Shown: positions 14,215 to 14,331 of the stretch, piece after piece | Layout: the number at the start of each line of letters is the position of its first letter | Position numbering within the stretch: position 1 is the first letter of the stretch | NCBI RefSeq assembly: GCF_000711955.1 | Contig: NZ_JONR01000068.1 | Span: forward strand, 1 to 14,331 | Source: Nevskia soli DSM 19509 | Lineage (GTDB): Bacteria > Pseudomonadota > Gammaproteobacteria > Nevskiales > Nevskiaceae | DNA: 14,331 nucleotides | Direction: 5' to 3' | Notes under the pieces: generated by a model | Databases searched by the model: none | What the model was told of the DNA's origin: nothing | Seen by the model: only the letters and a program-made list of their open reading frames with translations | Translations under genes and position numbers: made by a program

Positions 14215-14217
14215 CGG

Positions 14218-14331
14218 ATGCAAATTCTGGATATTGGTGTGGACGTGGCCAAGGACACCGTGGTGATCGCCCAGCCGGGCGCTGCGCCGCGTACGCTGGC
14301 CAACCGGCGCGCCGAGCTGCTGGCCTGGCTC
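14218..14331 (+). CDS. IS110-family transposase (DEDD recombinase), N-terminal 38 codons only
   Basis: The gene is cut by the window edge. The visible start, MQILDIGVDVAKDTVVIAQP, is the classic IS110-family beginning of the RuvC-like DEDD domain; Asp9 in GVDVAK is the first catalytic aspartate. A good ribosome site, GGAGG (14206-14210), supports the ATG at 14218. The reading frame is intact as far as it can be seen. The family's serine-containing C-terminal domain lies outside, so whether the element is complete, and whether it belongs to the IS110 or the IS1111 group, cannot be told here. Confidence 0.85.
   Translation, partial: MQILDIGVDVAKDTVVIAQPGAAPRTLANRRAELLAWL

Larger units (their letters stand above)
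13987..14331 (+). mobile_element. IS110-family insertion sequence, left part (right end outside window)
   Basis: A non-coding, highly structured stretch of about 200 bp precedes an IS110-type transposase gene. IS110 elements usually lack terminal inverted repeats and target duplications, so the left boundary cannot be fixed; the value given is where the flanking repeat breaks off and may be wrong by tens of bases. The element appears to sit downstream of the oligopeptidase gene without damaging it. Confidence 0.65.

Noticed and set aside
1..14331. CRISPR arrays, tRNA or rRNA genes
   Set aside because: No regularly spaced direct repeats, no cloverleaf-like sequences and no rRNA signatures were seen on either strand.

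Overview
The window is high-GC, chromosomal-looking DNA from a gammaproteobacterium. Xanthomonadales or Nevskiales fits best. The grounds are overall GC (about two thirds by eye), an E. coli-like AqpZ and oligopeptidase A, a LemA/GIDE pair, intergenic repeats ending in GCGGGAATCCAG, and a C-rich-loop small RNA candidate of the kind known from Xanthomonas. This placement is inference, since there is no rRNA or phylogenetic marker here. Almost everything is housekeeping or metabolic. The accessory DNA is at the right edge, where an IS110-family element begins.

Layout. 1-973: aquaporin Z behind a good sigma-54 (-24/-12) promoter match, with a 23-bp palindrome about 116 bp upstream of the predicted start. 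987-1988 (minus): GlxA-type AraC regulator, convergent with aqpZ and divergent from an MFS carrier (2125-3405). 3475-4846: a DUF4743/Nudix hydrolase overlapping a small uncharacterised protein with an HExxH-like motif. 4940-5194: a GlsB/YeaQ-type small membrane protein with its own terminator. 5195-5504: no protein gene, but a predicted sRNA of about 100 nt with three stem-loops, C-rich loops and a strong terminator.

5505-10157 (minus): phosphoglycerate mutase; then, read right to left, a lipoprotein alpha/beta hydrolase, a gamma-carbonic-anhydrase-like protein, HMG-CoA lyase, and the two subunits of a 3-oxoacid CoA-transferase. HMG-CoA lyase and the CoA-transferase form a coherent pathway module: HMG-CoA gives acetyl-CoA and acetoacetate, and acetoacetate is then activated to acetoacetyl-CoA. 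This is the end of leucine catabolism and of ketone-body use. 10289-13927 (plus): lemA, a GIDE-domain membrane protein carrying an unexpected EF-hand loop, and oligopeptidase A.

13928-14331: a REP-like hairpin and a second repeat fragment, followed by a highly structured non-coding stretch and the first 38 codons of an IS110-family transposase, cut by the window edge. IS110-group elements encode a bridge RNA in this position, so the folded leader is a bridge-RNA candidate. The most noteworthy items are this leader, the C-rich sRNA candidate, the sigma-54/enhancer arrangement before aqpZ, and the HEGCH protein.
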